A stretch of DNA of 64,000 nt from Streptomyces sp. SLBN-31 (GTDB lineage Bacteria; Actinomycetota; Actinomycetes; Streptomycetales; Streptomycetaceae): positions 1,860,001 through 1,924,000 of the forward strand of contig NZ_VFNC01000002.1 in NCBI RefSeq assembly GCF_006715395.1. Reading direction: 5' to 3'. The translations under genes and the position numbers were made by a program. Positions 1-8,246 of this stretch are shown piece after piece (positions within the stretch are counted from its first letter, which is position 1; every line of letters starts with the position of its first letter). Below the pieces are notes generated by a model. The model saw only the letters and a list, made by a program, of their open reading frames with translations, did no database searches and was not told where the DNA came from.

Positions 1-165
1 CACGATTAAGGTCACCAGGTCGATGTCCGCCCGCTCGCCGTCGGGTCCGGCGACGACGTAGAGCCGTTCCGGGGCCTTCTCGTCGCCCTGCTTGGCGGTG
101 CGCGGGACGGGCGGCGGGGGTGGTTGCCGGTTCTGATGTCGTCGCCGGCGTTGCGGAGGAGTCAT
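1..165 (-). CDS. DUF742 protein (CvnC-like), partial at left edge
   Basis: The first 55 residues of a gene that runs off the left edge. The Arg/Pro-rich N terminus is followed by RLYVVAGPDGERADIDLVTL, typical of the start of DUF742 proteins, the third member of Streptomyces conservons. Its ATG overlaps the stop of the upstream roadblock gene (ATGA), so the two are probably translationally coupled. Family role: partner of the roadblock protein and small GTPase in G-protein-like membrane signalling complexes. Oddity: codon 53 is TTA (minus strand, positions 9-7), the rare leucine codon read by the bldA tRNA. The GTPase gene expected next lies outside the window. Confidence 0.85.
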   Translation of the reverse strand, partial: MTPPQRRRRHQNRQPPPPPVPRTAKQGDEKAPERLYVVAGPDGERADIDLVTLIV

Positions 166-569
166 ACGGCCTGCCCGTTGCGTCGGGGTGGACTGGTGAG
201 GTGAGCGCCGATGCGGACCACGAGGTCGCGCATGCGGTTGCTCATCAGGCCCGGTTCGGCGACCACGTCCGACAGGACCGCGAGATAGGCGTTGGGGCCG
301 GCGGCCATCAGGTAGAAGTAGCCGCCGTTGATCTCGATGAGGACCATCTTCATCCGGCCGTCGCTGTCCGGGATCTCCTGGGCAACGGCACCCGCGAGGC
401 TCTGCAGGCCCGCGCAGGCCGCGGCGACGCGGTCGGCCGCGTCCGGGTCGCCTCCGTAGCGAGCGATGCGCAGGCCGTCCGCGGACAGCACCACGATCAT
501 CTCGATGCCCGGTACTCCATCGGCGAGATCCTTGAGCATCCAGTCGAAGTTGGCTCGCTGCTGGATCAC
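162..569 (-). CDS. cvnB: Roadblock/LC7 domain protein (CvnB-like)
   Basis: 135-residue single-domain roadblock/LC7 protein. Visible family features are the N-terminal FDWMLKDLADGVPGIEMIVVLSAD-type helix-strand start, the strand DGRMKMVLIEINGGYFYLMAAG, and the C-terminal helix ending MRDLVVRIGAHL. In conservons such proteins are thought to regulate the downstream Ras-like GTPase and to bind the kinase-like protein. It overlaps the upstream kinase gene by four bases and the downstream DUF742 gene by three, so it sits in one tightly coupled operon. The synteny (next conserved gene helY) suggests the S. coelicolor cvn9/rarB orthologue; that assignment rests on recalled gene order only. Confidence 0.9.
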   Translation of the reverse strand: MIQQRANFDWMLKDLADGVPGIEMIVVLSADGLRIARYGGDPDAADRVAAACAGLQSLAGAVAQEIPDSDGRMKMVLIEINGGYFYLMAAGPNAYLAVLSDVVAEPGLMSNRMRDLVVRIGAHLTSPPRRNGQAV

Positions 570-2161
570 TTGGGGTCCCTCTCGTCGTCGGCCTCAAGGC
601 GGGCCGGCTCGTTGGTCGGCTGGGCAATGTCGAACGGGTCGGGCGTGCCCTTCAGGCCGTTCCAGAACGCCTCGACCCACAGGCCCGGTTCGGGCTCGTC
701 CTTCTCCTCCGGCTCGGGTTCGGGTTCGGGCGTCGCCCAGACGGAGCGGGCCTCCTCGGCCTCCCGTTCGGCGCGTTCGGCGGCGGCCTGTTCGGCCAGT
801 CGGACACTGAGCGGCGTCTTGACCCGGCTGCGCCGCTGCGGCAGACCGCCCGCCGTCCACTCGGTGACCACGGGGACGTCGTCCTCCATGGAGACGCCGG
901 CGGGAATGCGCGGGCTGGTGGGACGGCGCCGCTTGGGGGCGCGCTGGGGGGCCTCGATGCCGCCGATGTCGAGCTTTGGCGCGGCGGTGGCGCCGATGCC
1001 GTGGGCGAGGCCGGGCGCGATGTCCTCGGTCACCATCACGCGCGGCACGACGAGTACGGCGCGGACGCCGCCGTACGCCGAGGCGCGCAGCGAGATCTGC
1101 ATGTCGTAGGCCTTGCACAGGCGGCCCACGACGGCGAGGCCGAGGCGCGGGGACTCGCCGAGCTCCTGGAGGTCGACGCCGGCCTTGGCGCGCTCCAGCA
1201 TGCCCTCGGCCTTGGCGCGGGCCTCCTCGCTGAGGCTGACGCCGGCGTCCTCGATCTCGATGGCGATGCCGGTCTGCACCTCGGTGGCGGTGACGTGCAC
1301 CTTGGTCTGCGGCGGCGAGTAGCGGGTGGCGTTGTCGAGGAGTTCGGCGCAGGCGTGGATGACCGGCTCGACGGAGATGCCGCGGATGTTGACCTTGGCG
1401 ATGGTGTCCAGCGAGATGCGCCGGTACTCCAGGATCCGGGACATGGCGCCGCGCAGCACGCTGTAGAGCGGGACGGGCTGCGGCCACTGGCGGCCGGGGC
1501 GGCCGCCGCCGAGGACGGAGATGGAGTCGGCGAGCCGGCCGATCAGCGCGGTGCCGTGGTCGATGCGCAGCAGGTCGTCGAAGACCTCGGGGTTGCGGCC
1601 GTGGTCCTCCTCCATCTCGCGGAGTTCCTTGGCCTGCTGGTGCACGATCGCCTGGACGCGGCGGGCGATGCTGACGAAGGAGCGCTGGGAGGAGTCCCGC
1701 AGTGCTTCCTCGGTGTCGATGATGTCGAGGATCGTCCTGAGCAACCGCAGCTGCGACTCGGGCAGTTCAGCGTAGCTCGGGTCGACGTTGGGGAGTTGGC
1801 GAATCACCTCCGTGGGCGAATTTCCCCTGCGGAGCCAGTAGATGGCGTTGGGGGCGATCTCGCGTGCGAAGCGGAGCATCTGCTGCTCGTGGCCGGCGAG
1901 GCGCTGTTCCAGATACGCAATGTGACGGGCGCTCTGCTCGCGCAGGGTCCGCAGGCTGCGGCCGCGCCGGACCGCCTCGGCCGCCGTCGCGATCACCAGG
2001 AGCGTGGCGGCGGCGCCGCACCAGCCGACGGCGGCCCGGGCCGGGTCGGTCACCACGGCGACGGCGGCGCCGGTCACCGCGGCCATCAGTATCGCGGGCA
2101 GCAACAACACGCGCGCGTAAGGCAGTTCGCGGCGCCCGGGCGGGGATTGAACACTCACCAT
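566..2161 (-). CDS. cvnA: Conservon sensor histidine-kinase-like protein (CvnA-like)
   Basis: 531 residues. Two hydrophobic segments at about residues 17-37 and 45-65 suggest membrane anchoring. A long helical region follows, then a GHKL ATPase domain with N-box ELLDNATRYS and a G-box around SPRLGLAVVGRL (about residues 265-375), then an acidic, proline-rich, low-complexity tail of about 140 residues. No clear phospho-accepting H-box was seen, in line with conservon kinases that may act as scaffolds or GTPase regulators. It is the first gene of the operon. The start is the ATG at 2161; the 280 bp upstream carry no other gene. Probable RarA/CvnA9 orthologue; in S. coelicolor this conservon affects aerial mycelium formation. 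Confidence 0.9.
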   Translation of the reverse strand: MVSVQSPPGRRELPYARVLLLPAILMAAVTGAAVAVVTDPARAAVGWCGAAATLLVIATAAEAVRRGRSLRTLREQSARHIAYLEQRLAGHEQQMLRFAREIAPNAIYWLRRGNSPTEVIRQLPNVDPSYAELPESQLRLLRTILDIIDTEEALRDSSQRSFVSIARRVQAIVHQQAKELREMEEDHGRNPEVFDDLLRIDHGTALIGRLADSISVLGGGRPGRQWPQPVPLYSVLRGAMSRILEYRRISLDTIAKVNIRGISVEPVIHACAELLDNATRYSPPQTKVHVTATEVQTGIAIEIEDAGVSLSEEARAKAEGMLERAKAGVDLQELGESPRLGLAVVGRLCKAYDMQISLRASAYGGVRAVLVVPRVMVTEDIAPGLAHGIGATAAPKLDIGGIEAPQRAPKRRRPTSPRIPAGVSMEDDVPVVTEWTAGGLPQRRSRVKTPLSVRLAEQAAAERAEREAEEARSVWATPEPEPEPEEKDEPEPGLWVEAFWNGLKGTPDPFDIAQPTNEPARLEADDERDPK

Positions 2162-2418
2162 TTAGGCCCTCTGAAACGAATCGGCAGGGAGTCGCACATA
2201 TGGGGAACAAGCGCACGAATACATCTCAACTCGGTGCGCTGCGGGCGAGCTTAGTCCGACCGGATCATCGCCGTGTCATATTCAGCAAGCCCCTGAAAAG
2301 GGACACCGGAAGCGAGTACTCTCGGCTCCATTTACACGGTGTGCCCACAGTCGCGCACAGCGAGTGACGGTGAATGCGGGTACGAAAATCACTCACCGTG
2401 ACGAGTGAAGAACGGCTT

Positions 2419-2440
2419 CCGGCCGTGACCCGACGGCCGG
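2419..2440 (-). terminator. Hairpin after the TetR gene
   Basis: A perfect 8-bp inverted repeat, CCGGCCGT / ACGGCCGG, with a 6-nt loop, ends two bases beyond the stop codon of the minus-strand TetR gene. No T-run follows, which is common for Streptomyces terminators. A second, longer imperfect dyad (GTGACGGTGA at 2364-2373 and TCACCGTGAC at 2393-2402) lies just downstream and could be part of the conservon promoter region or a backup terminator. Confidence 0.5.
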
Positions 2441-2441
2441 T

Positions 2442-3068
2442 TCAGACGCCGGCGATGCGCAGCGCCGCGTCCGCCGTGGCCTCCGCGAACGCCGACACCG
2501 GGCGGTCGGGGTCGGAACGGTGGACGAGGATCACACCCTCGATCAGCCCGAACAGCAGATCCGTCCGAAGGTCGAGCTCACTCTTGGCGAGCGCCCCACC
2601 GGCGGGCGTCGCCGCTAGCAACTGCCGGTAGGCGTCCTTAAGTTCGGCACGCACGGCGTGGAAGCCCGCGAACCCCTCGGCGCGCACCTCGGGCAGCAGA
2701 TACAGTCCCCCGAGATTGTGCGGGCCGCCGCACAGCAGCTCCACGTCCGTGCGGCACAGCTCCCACAGGCGTTCCCCGGCCGGCCTCGCGTCGTCGGCGA
2801 GGAGGTCGCGGGCGCATGCCAGCGAGGGCGTGACGGTGGACTCCAGCAGCTCGGCGAGGAGTTCCTCCTTGCCGGAGACGTAGTGGTACATGGAGGCCTG
2901 CCGCATGCCCGCCCGCTCGGCAACCGCCCGGGTGGAGGTGGCCGCGTAGCCGCGGGTGGTGAACAACTCGGCGGCGGCGGTGAGCAGTTCGTCGCGCGGC
3001 GAGAGCCCGCTGTCCGGCCGCCGCGCGGCCCGCGGCCGGCCGACCCGGCGCCCACCTGTCGTCCCCAT
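2442..3068 (-). CDS. TetR-family transcriptional regulator
   Basis: 208 residues from the ATG at 3068. A basic, Arg-rich N terminus precedes a TetR helix-turn-helix at about residues 25-72 (LLTAAAELFTTRGYAATSTR, then AGMRQASMYHYVSGKEELL). The remainder is a helical ligand-binding domain of ordinary length. It is divergent from the urea/guanidine carboxylase operon, with 169 bp between starts and a perfect 22-bp dyad in that gap. By the usual local-repressor logic it probably represses that operon and itself, released by a pathway substrate or nitrogen signal. The ligand cannot be read from the sequence. Longer upstream starts exist in frame but run into the operator region and are unlikely. 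Confidence 0.93.
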   Translation of the reverse strand: MGTTGGRRVGRPRAARRPDSGLSPRDELLTAAAELFTTRGYAATSTRAVAERAGMRQASMYHYVSGKEELLAELLESTVTPSLACARDLLADDARPAGERLWELCRTDVELLCGGPHNLGGLYLLPEVRAEGFAGFHAVRAELKDAYRQLLAATPAGGALAKSELDLRTDLLFGLIEGVILVHRSDPDRPVSAFAEATADAALRIAGV

Positions 3069-3181
3069 GCGTTCGATCCTCGCACACCGACCCTGCCGCC
3101 GGACTCGCGGTGATCTTGGTGAGGACCCGGTAACCGACCGGCAACGCGCGGGCAACGCCCTCGACCCGCCACGCCCCTCTA

Positions 3182-3203
3182 ATTTCTGTCGACCGACAGA
3201 AAT
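3182..3203. promoter_or_regulatory. Perfect 22-bp dyad, candidate TetR operator
   Basis: Arms ATTTCTGTCG and CGACAGAAAT are exact reverse complements separated by two bases (AC). The site lies 114 bp from the TetR start and 35 bp upstream of the first gene of the carboxylase operon. Size, symmetry and position between divergent genes fit a TetR operator covering both promoters. It is also one of the more AT-rich stretches in this GC-rich neighbourhood. No guanidine-I (ykkC) riboswitch signature was recognised in the leader. Confidence 0.8.
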
Positions 3204-3237
3204 ACCCGACGAGCCACCCCGCAGCCGGAGGTCCGCG

Positions 3238-4062
3238 ATGGCGACAGCGACCACGTACGGAGCCCGAGACCATGCCCGCGCCCAGGAGGGCGCCCGCGCC
3301 GAGGCCATGCCCGTGGTACCGGCGACCGACTGGCCCGCCCCGCCGTGCGAGGCGGGTCACCTGCTGTGGGCCGAGACGGTGGCGGGCGGCAACTACACGC
3401 ACCGGGTACTGGCCCGCGGCACCGAGCTGCGCCTGACCGACCTGCGCGGCGACGCCTGCGCCCATCTGCTGCTGTACGTCGCCGACCGGCCCTGGGAGCG
3501 GCTGAACGTCGCCGACACGGTGAAGGTGCAGTGGAACGCCTACCTGGGCGAGGGCCGGCTGCTGCTGTCCGACCAGGGCCGGGTCCTGGCGTCGGTGGTC
3601 GCCGACACCTCCGGACGGCACGACGCGCTGTGCGGCACCTCCACCCTCGTACGCAACACGCAGCGGTACGGCGACGGCGCCCCCCAGTCCGCCTCCCCCG
3701 CCGGCCGCGAGCTGCTGAAGCTGGCGGCGGCCAAGAACGGTCTGGAGCCCCGCGATCTGCCGCCCTCCCTCTCCTTCTTCCAGGGTGTGCGGATACGCGA
3801 CGACGGCTCCCTCGACTTCACGGGCTCGGCCGGCGCCGGCGGCAGCGTCACGCTCCGCACCGAGCAGGACGTCACCGTCCTGATCGCCAACGTGCCGCAC
3901 CCGGCCGATCCGCGGCAGGAGTACGTCTCCACCCCGCTGGAGGTCCTTGCCTGGCGCTCCGCCCCGACCGCACCGGGCGACCCGCTGTGGGACGCCACCC
4001 CCGAGGGCCGCCGCGCCTTCCTCAACACCGCCGAATTCCTCACCTCGCGGGGGCTCGCATGA
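3238..4062 (+). CDS. Urea carboxylase-associated DUF1989 protein 1 (carboxyguanidine deiminase-like subunit)
   Basis: 274 residues, starting at the ATG at 3238 behind GGAGG. It belongs to the DUF1989 family always found with urea carboxylase. Conserved pieces include LRLTDLRGDACAHLLLYVA, a strand-rich core, SGRHDALCGTSTLVRNTQRY, and DVTVLIANVPHP. The Cys and His in GRHDALCG are probably metal ligands or catalytic. Published work on this pair showed that many are subunits of carboxyguanidine deiminase, feeding allophanate from guanidine rather than from urea. Its stop overlaps the start of the next gene (ATGA), so it is the first gene of a tightly coupled operon. Confidence 0.88.
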   Translation: MATATTYGARDHARAQEGARAEAMPVVPATDWPAPPCEAGHLLWAETVAGGNYTHRVLARGTELRLTDLRGDACAHLLLYVADRPWERLNVADTVKVQWNAYLGEGRLLLSDQGRVLASVVADTSGRHDALCGTSTLVRNTQRYGDGAPQSASPAGRELLKLAAAKNGLEPRDLPPSLSFFQGVRIRDDGSLDFTGSAGAGGSVTLRTEQDVTVLIANVPHPADPRQEYVSTPLEVLAWRSAPTAPGDPLWDATPEGRRAFLNTAEFLTSRGLA

Positions 4063-4700
4063 AGACCGAGGAGGCTCGCGTGAAGACCGCAGAGGTTCGT
4101 ACGACGACCATCGTTCCGGCCCGCGCCGCCTGGTCGTCCATCGTCCGCGAGGGACAGACACTGACCGTCACCGACCTGCACGGCAACCAAGCCGTCGACT
4201 TCCTCGTGTACGACGCCCACGACACATCCGTCCGCTACAGCGCCCCCGACACCATCCAGGCGCAGGGCAACCTCTTCCTGACCACGGGCAGTGTGCTGAT
4301 GTCCAACGAGCACACGCCGCTGATGACGGTGGTCGAGGACGAGGTGGGCCGGCACGACACGGTCGGCGGCGCCTGCTCCAAGGAGTCCAACACCCTGCGC
4401 TACGGCCATCACACCTACGCGCAGCACGCGTGCGTGGACAACTTCCTGGCCGAGGGCGCCCGGCACGGCCTCGGCAAGCGCGACCTGGTCTCCAACATCA
4501 ACTGGTACATGAACGTGCCGGTCGAGCAGGACGGCACCCTCGGCATCGTCGACGGCCTCTCCGCGCCGGGCCTCGGGCTCACCCTGCGCGCCGATCGCGA
4601 TGTCCTGGTCCTCGTCTCCAACTGCCCCCAGATCAACAACCCCTGCAACGGCTTCGAGCCGACGGCGGTGGAGATGACCATCACCGGAGCGGTGCGATGA
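4059..4700 (+). CDS. Urea carboxylase-associated DUF1989 protein 2 (carboxyguanidine deiminase-like subunit)
   Basis: 213 residues and paralogous to the preceding protein: VTDLHGNQAVDFLVYDAHD, GRHDTVGGACSKESNTLRYG and VLVLVSNCPQINNPCNGFEP line up with the same positions. The pair probably forms a heteromer. It carries the GRHD motif and several Cys (GGAC, SNCPQ, NPCNG), consistent with a metal-binding active site. The ATG at 4059 overlaps the previous stop and gives MKTEEAR; a GTG at 4080 is the alternative start. It overlaps the carboxylase start by four bases. As with its partner, the role may be deimination of carboxyguanidine; urea-specific use cannot be excluded from sequence. Confidence 0.88.
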   Translation: MKTEEARVKTAEVRTTTIVPARAAWSSIVREGQTLTVTDLHGNQAVDFLVYDAHDTSVRYSAPDTIQAQGNLFLTTGSVLMSNEHTPLMTVVEDEVGRHDTVGGACSKESNTLRYGHHTYAQHACVDNFLAEGARHGLGKRDLVSNINWYMNVPVEQDGTLGIVDGLSAPGLGLTLRADRDVLVLVSNCPQINNPCNGFEPTAVEMTITGAVR

Positions 4701-7700
4701 CCTTCGACACGCTGCTGGTCGCCAACCGCGGCGAGATCGCCGTGCGGATCATCCGCACCGCCCGCGAACTGGGCCTGCGCACGGTCGCCGTGTACTCCGA
4801 CCCCGACCGCTCGGCACCGCACGTTCGCCTGGCCGACGAAGCGGTGCGGCTCGGGCCGGCGCCCGCGAAGGAGTCCTACCTCGACGCCGACCTGGTGCTG
4901 AAGGCGGCCAAGGACACCGGCGCGGGGGCCATCCACCCCGGATACGGCTTCCTGTCCGAGGACGCCCTGTTCGCACGCCGGTGCGAGGAGGCCGGGATCG
5001 TGTTCGTGGGTCCGACGCCGGAGCAGCTGGAGCTGTTCGGCGCCAAGCACACGGCACGGGCTGCGGCCGAGGCGGCGGGCGTGCCACTGGCGCCGGGGAC
5101 CGGGCTGCTGCCATCACTGGAAGAGGCGCTCGCCGAGGCCGCGGTCATCGGCTACCCCGTCATGCTCAAGGCGACCGGCGGTGGCGGCGGCATCGGCATG
5201 TCGGCGTGCCGGTCGGCCGAGGAGCTGGCCGACGCCTGGGAGCAGGTCCAGCGTGTCGCCGCCGCGTCCTTCGCCTCCGCCGGGGTGTTCCTGGAGCGCC
5301 TGGTGGAACGCGCCCGCCATGTCGAGGTGCAGGTCTTCGGCGACGGCGACGGCAGTGTCGTCACCTTCGGCGACCGCGACTGCTCGCTGCAGCGCCGCAA
5401 CCAGAAGGTCCTGGAGGAGGCACCCGCCCCCGGCCTCCCCGACCATGTGCGCGAGCAACTGGCCGACAGTGCGCGCGACTTGTGCGCGTCCGTCGGCTAC
5501 CGCTCGGCCGGCACGGTCGAGTTCGTCTACGACGCCGCCCGCGAGGAGGCCTACTTCCTGGAGGTCAACACCCGTCTGCAGGTGGAGCATCCGGTCACCG
5601 AGGAGGTGTACGGAGTCGACCTGGTCGCCTGGATGCTGCGCCTGGCCCGCGGCGAGCGTGACGTCGTCCGCGACCCGGGCACCCCGCGCGGCCACGCCGT
5701 CGAGGCCCGCCTCTACGCCGAGGACCCCTCCCGCGAACACCGGCCCAGCGCCGGACTGTTGACGCGGGTGGAGTTCCCGCCGGGCGTGCGCGTGGACGGC
5801 TGGGTGGAGACCGGCACCGAGGTGACGACGTCGTACGACCCGATGCTCGCGAAGATCATCGCCTACGGCTCCGACCGCGCCCACGCGCTCCGCAGGCTCG
5901 ACGAGGCCCTCGCCCGTACCCGCGTCGACGGCATCGAGACCAACCTGGGCCTGGTCCGGGCGGCCCTGACGGACGACGCCTTCCGCGCGGCCGGCCACTC
6001 GACGGCGACCCTCGCCCACGTCACCGACCCCACTCCCCGGATCGAGGTCGTCTCCGCCGGCACCCTCACCACGGTGCAGGACTGGCCGGGCCGCACCGGC
6101 TACTGGCAGGTGGGGGTTCCCCCGTGCGGCCCGATGGACGACCTGTCCTTCCGCCTCGGCAACCGGGCCCTCGGCAACCACGAGGGCGCCCCCGGCCTCG
6201 AATGCACGCTGCGGGGACCGGCGTTGCGGTTCACGCACCCCACGACGGTGTGCGTGACGGGCGCGCCCGCCGAGGTCACCGTCGACGGCAGGCCGGTCCC
6301 CCAGTGGGAGCCGGTGACCGTGCCCGCCGGGGCCGTACTGGAGACCGCCGCACCGGCCCGGCACGGCCTGCGCACCTACGTCCTCGTCGCGGGCGGCCTC
6401 GACGTCCCGGCCTTCCTCGGCAGCGCGAGCACCTTCACCCTCGGCGGGTTCGGCGGGCACGGAGGCCGGGCGCTGCGCACGGGCGACGTCCTGCACGGCG
6501 GCCGGGCGACCGGGGACGGCACACCGGTACCACCGGCGGACCGGCCCTCCTTCGACGCCGCGTGGCGGATCGGGGCCGTCGAAGGCCCGCACGCCGCACC
6601 GGAGTTCTTCACCGAGGACGACATCCGCGACTTCTACGCCGCTGACTGGAAGGTCCACTTCAACTCCGCGCGCACCGGTGTGCGCCTGGTCGGCCCCAAG
6701 CCGCGCTGGGCCCGCGCCGACGGCGGCGAGGCGGGCCTGCACCCGTCCAACGTCCACGACACCCCGTACTCGGTCGGCGCCGTCGACTACACCGGCGACA
6801 TGCCGGTGCTGCTCGGCCCGGACGGGCCGTCGCTGGGCGGTTTCGTGTGCCCGGCGACGGTGCTCGGCGCCGAGCGCTGGAAGCTGGGGCAGCTCCGGCC
6901 GGGCGACACCGTACGGTTCGCCCCCGTGCGGATCGACGGCTCGCCCCGCCCCGAGATCGTCGACGGCGGTGTCCTGGCCAGGGACGGCGACCTCACCTAC
7001 CGGCGCAGCGGCGACGACAACCTGCTGGTCGAGTTCGGTCCCATGCACCTCGACCTGGCCCTGCGCATGCGCGTCCACGCCCTGATGGAGGCACTGGCCG
7101 CGCACGGCCCGGACGGCATCACCGACCTCACCCCGGGCATCCGCTCCCTGCAGATCCGGACCGACCCGGCCCGCCTCCCCCAGCCCGAACTCCTGTCCGC
7201 AGTACGGGAGATCGCGGCCGCCCTCCCGCCCACGGACGAGCTGGTCGTACCCTCCCGCACCGTCCATCTCCCGCTGTCCTGGGACGACCCGGCGACCCGC
7301 GAGGCCATCGCCCGCTACATGGCGGGCGTGCGCGACGACGCCCCCTGGTGCCCGTGGAACATCGAGTTCATCCGTCGCGTCAACGGCCTGGAGTCGGTGA
7401 ACGACGTCTACGACACGGTCTTCGACGCCGAATACCTCGTACTGGGCCTGGGCGACGTCTACCTGGGCGCTCCCGTGGCCACCCCGCTCGACCCCCGCCA
7501 CCGCCTGGTGACCACCAAGTACAACCCGGCACGCACCTGGACGGCCGAGAACTCGGTCGGCATCGGCGGCGCCTACCTCTGCGTCTACGGCATGGAGGGC
7601 CCCGGCGGCTACCAGTTCGTCGGCCGCACCACCCAGGTCTGGTCGGGCTGGCAGCAACGCGGCGCCTTCGAGAAGGGCTCCCCCTGGCTGCTGCGCTTCT

Positions 7701-8212
7701 TCGACCGCATCAAGTGGTATCCCGTGAGCGCGGAGGAACTCCTGGACCTGCGGGCCGACATCACCTCCGGCCGCTTCGTTCCGCGCATCGAGGAGGGCAC
7801 CTTCTCGCTCGCCGCCCACCAGGCCTTCCTGGCCGAGAACGCCGAATCCATACGGGAGTTCAGGGACCGGCAGCAGGCGGCGTTCGCGGCGGAACGCGAC
7901 GCGTGGGAGGCGGCCGGCGAGTTCGCCCGGGCCGAGGCGGCGGCCGCGCCACCGGCGCCGCCCGCCGAGATCGCGCTGCCGCCCGGGGGCAGGCTGGTGG
8001 AGGCCGAGTTCGCCGCGTCGGTCTGGCAGCTGAACGTCCGGCCCGGCGAGACGGTGTCGGCCGGCCAGCCGCTGCTCGCCCTGGAGGCGATGAAGATGGA
8101 ATCCCGGGTGCACGCGCCGATGGACGGCGTGGTGACCGAGATCCTGGCCCGGCCCGGCGACCAGGTGGAGGCGGGAACGGCACTGCTCGTCCTGGCCCCG
8201 GCGACGAACTGA
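4697..8212 (+). CDS. Biotin-dependent urea/guanidine carboxylase
   Basis: 1171 residues. Order of domains: biotin carboxylase at about 1-450 (ATP-grasp Gly-rich loop at about 160, EVNTRLQVEHPVTEEV); a KipA/AHS2-like module from about 455 (VQDWPGRTGYWQVGVPPCGPM); a KipI/AHS1-like module from about 770 (GDDNLLVEFG), with YNPARTW and GGAYLCVYGMEGPGGYQ of the carboxyltransferase core; and a C-terminal biotinyl domain with EAMKME, the biotin lysine being K1133. It carboxylates urea to allophanate or guanidine to carboxyguanidine using ATP and bicarbonate. A single Asp/Asn change in the carboxyltransferase domain is reported to separate the two activities; I could not place that residue with certainty. 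Its ATG overlaps the stop of the preceding gene. Confidence 0.93.
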   Translation: MTFDTLLVANRGEIAVRIIRTARELGLRTVAVYSDPDRSAPHVRLADEAVRLGPAPAKESYLDADLVLKAAKDTGAGAIHPGYGFLSEDALFARRCEEAGIVFVGPTPEQLELFGAKHTARAAAEAAGVPLAPGTGLLPSLEEALAEAAVIGYPVMLKATGGGGGIGMSACRSAEELADAWEQVQRVAAASFASAGVFLERLVERARHVEVQVFGDGDGSVVTFGDRDCSLQRRNQKVLEEAPAPGLPDHVREQLADSARDLCASVGYRSAGTVEFVYDAAREEAYFLEVNTRLQVEHPVTEEVYGVDLVAWMLRLARGERDVVRDPGTPRGHAVEARLYAEDPSREHRPSAGLLTRVEFPPGVRVDGWVETGTEVTTSYDPMLAKIIAYGSDRAHALRRLDEALARTRVDGIETNLGLVRAALTDDAFRAAGHSTATLAHVTDPTPRIEVVSAGTLTTVQDWPGRTGYWQVGVPPCGPMDDLSFRLGNRALGNHEGAPGLECTLRGPALRFTHPTTVCVTGAPAEVTVDGRPVPQWEPVTVPAGAVLETAAPARHGLRTYVLVAGGLDVPAFLGSASTFTLGGFGGHGGRALRTGDVLHGGRATGDGTPVPPADRPSFDAAWRIGAVEGPHAAPEFFTEDDIRDFYAADWKVHFNSARTGVRLVGPKPRWARADGGEAGLHPSNVHDTPYSVGAVDYTGDMPVLLGPDGPSLGGFVCPATVLGAERWKLGQLRPGDTVRFAPVRIDGSPRPEIVDGGVLARDGDLTYRRSGDDNLLVEFGPMHLDLALRMRVHALMEALAAHGPDGITDLTPGIRSLQIRTDPARLPQPELLSAVREIAAALPPTDELVVPSRTVHLPLSWDDPATREAIARYMAGVRDDAPWCPWNIEFIRRVNGLESVNDVYDTVFDAEYLVLGLGDVYLGAPVATPLDPRHRLVTTKYNPARTWTAENSVGIGGAYLCVYGMEGPGGYQFVGRTTQVWSGWQQRGAFEKGSPWLLRFFDRIKWYPVSAEELLDLRADITSGRFVPRIEEGTFSLAAHQAFLAENAESIREFRDRQQAAFAAERDAWEAAGEFARAEAAAAPPAPPAEIALPPGGRLVEAEFAASVWQLNVRPGETVSAGQPLLALEAMKMESRVHAPMDGVVTEILARPGDQVEAGTALLVLAPATN

Positions 8213-8246
8213 GACTCCGGTCGACGAACCGAAAGAGGCACACAGC

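Noticed and set aside
3069..3237. Guanidine-I (ykkC) riboswitch upstream of the carboxylase operon
   Set aside because: No conserved ykkC core segments were recognised in this 169-bp leader; the strong TetR-type dyad explains regulation better. A covariance-model search would decide.
3947..4696. Upstream in-frame extension of the carboxylase
   Set aside because: The extension overlaps both DUF1989 genes fully in another frame. The ATG at 4697 has the usual ATGA coupling and starts exactly at the biotin carboxylase domain (TFDTLLVANRGEIAVRI).
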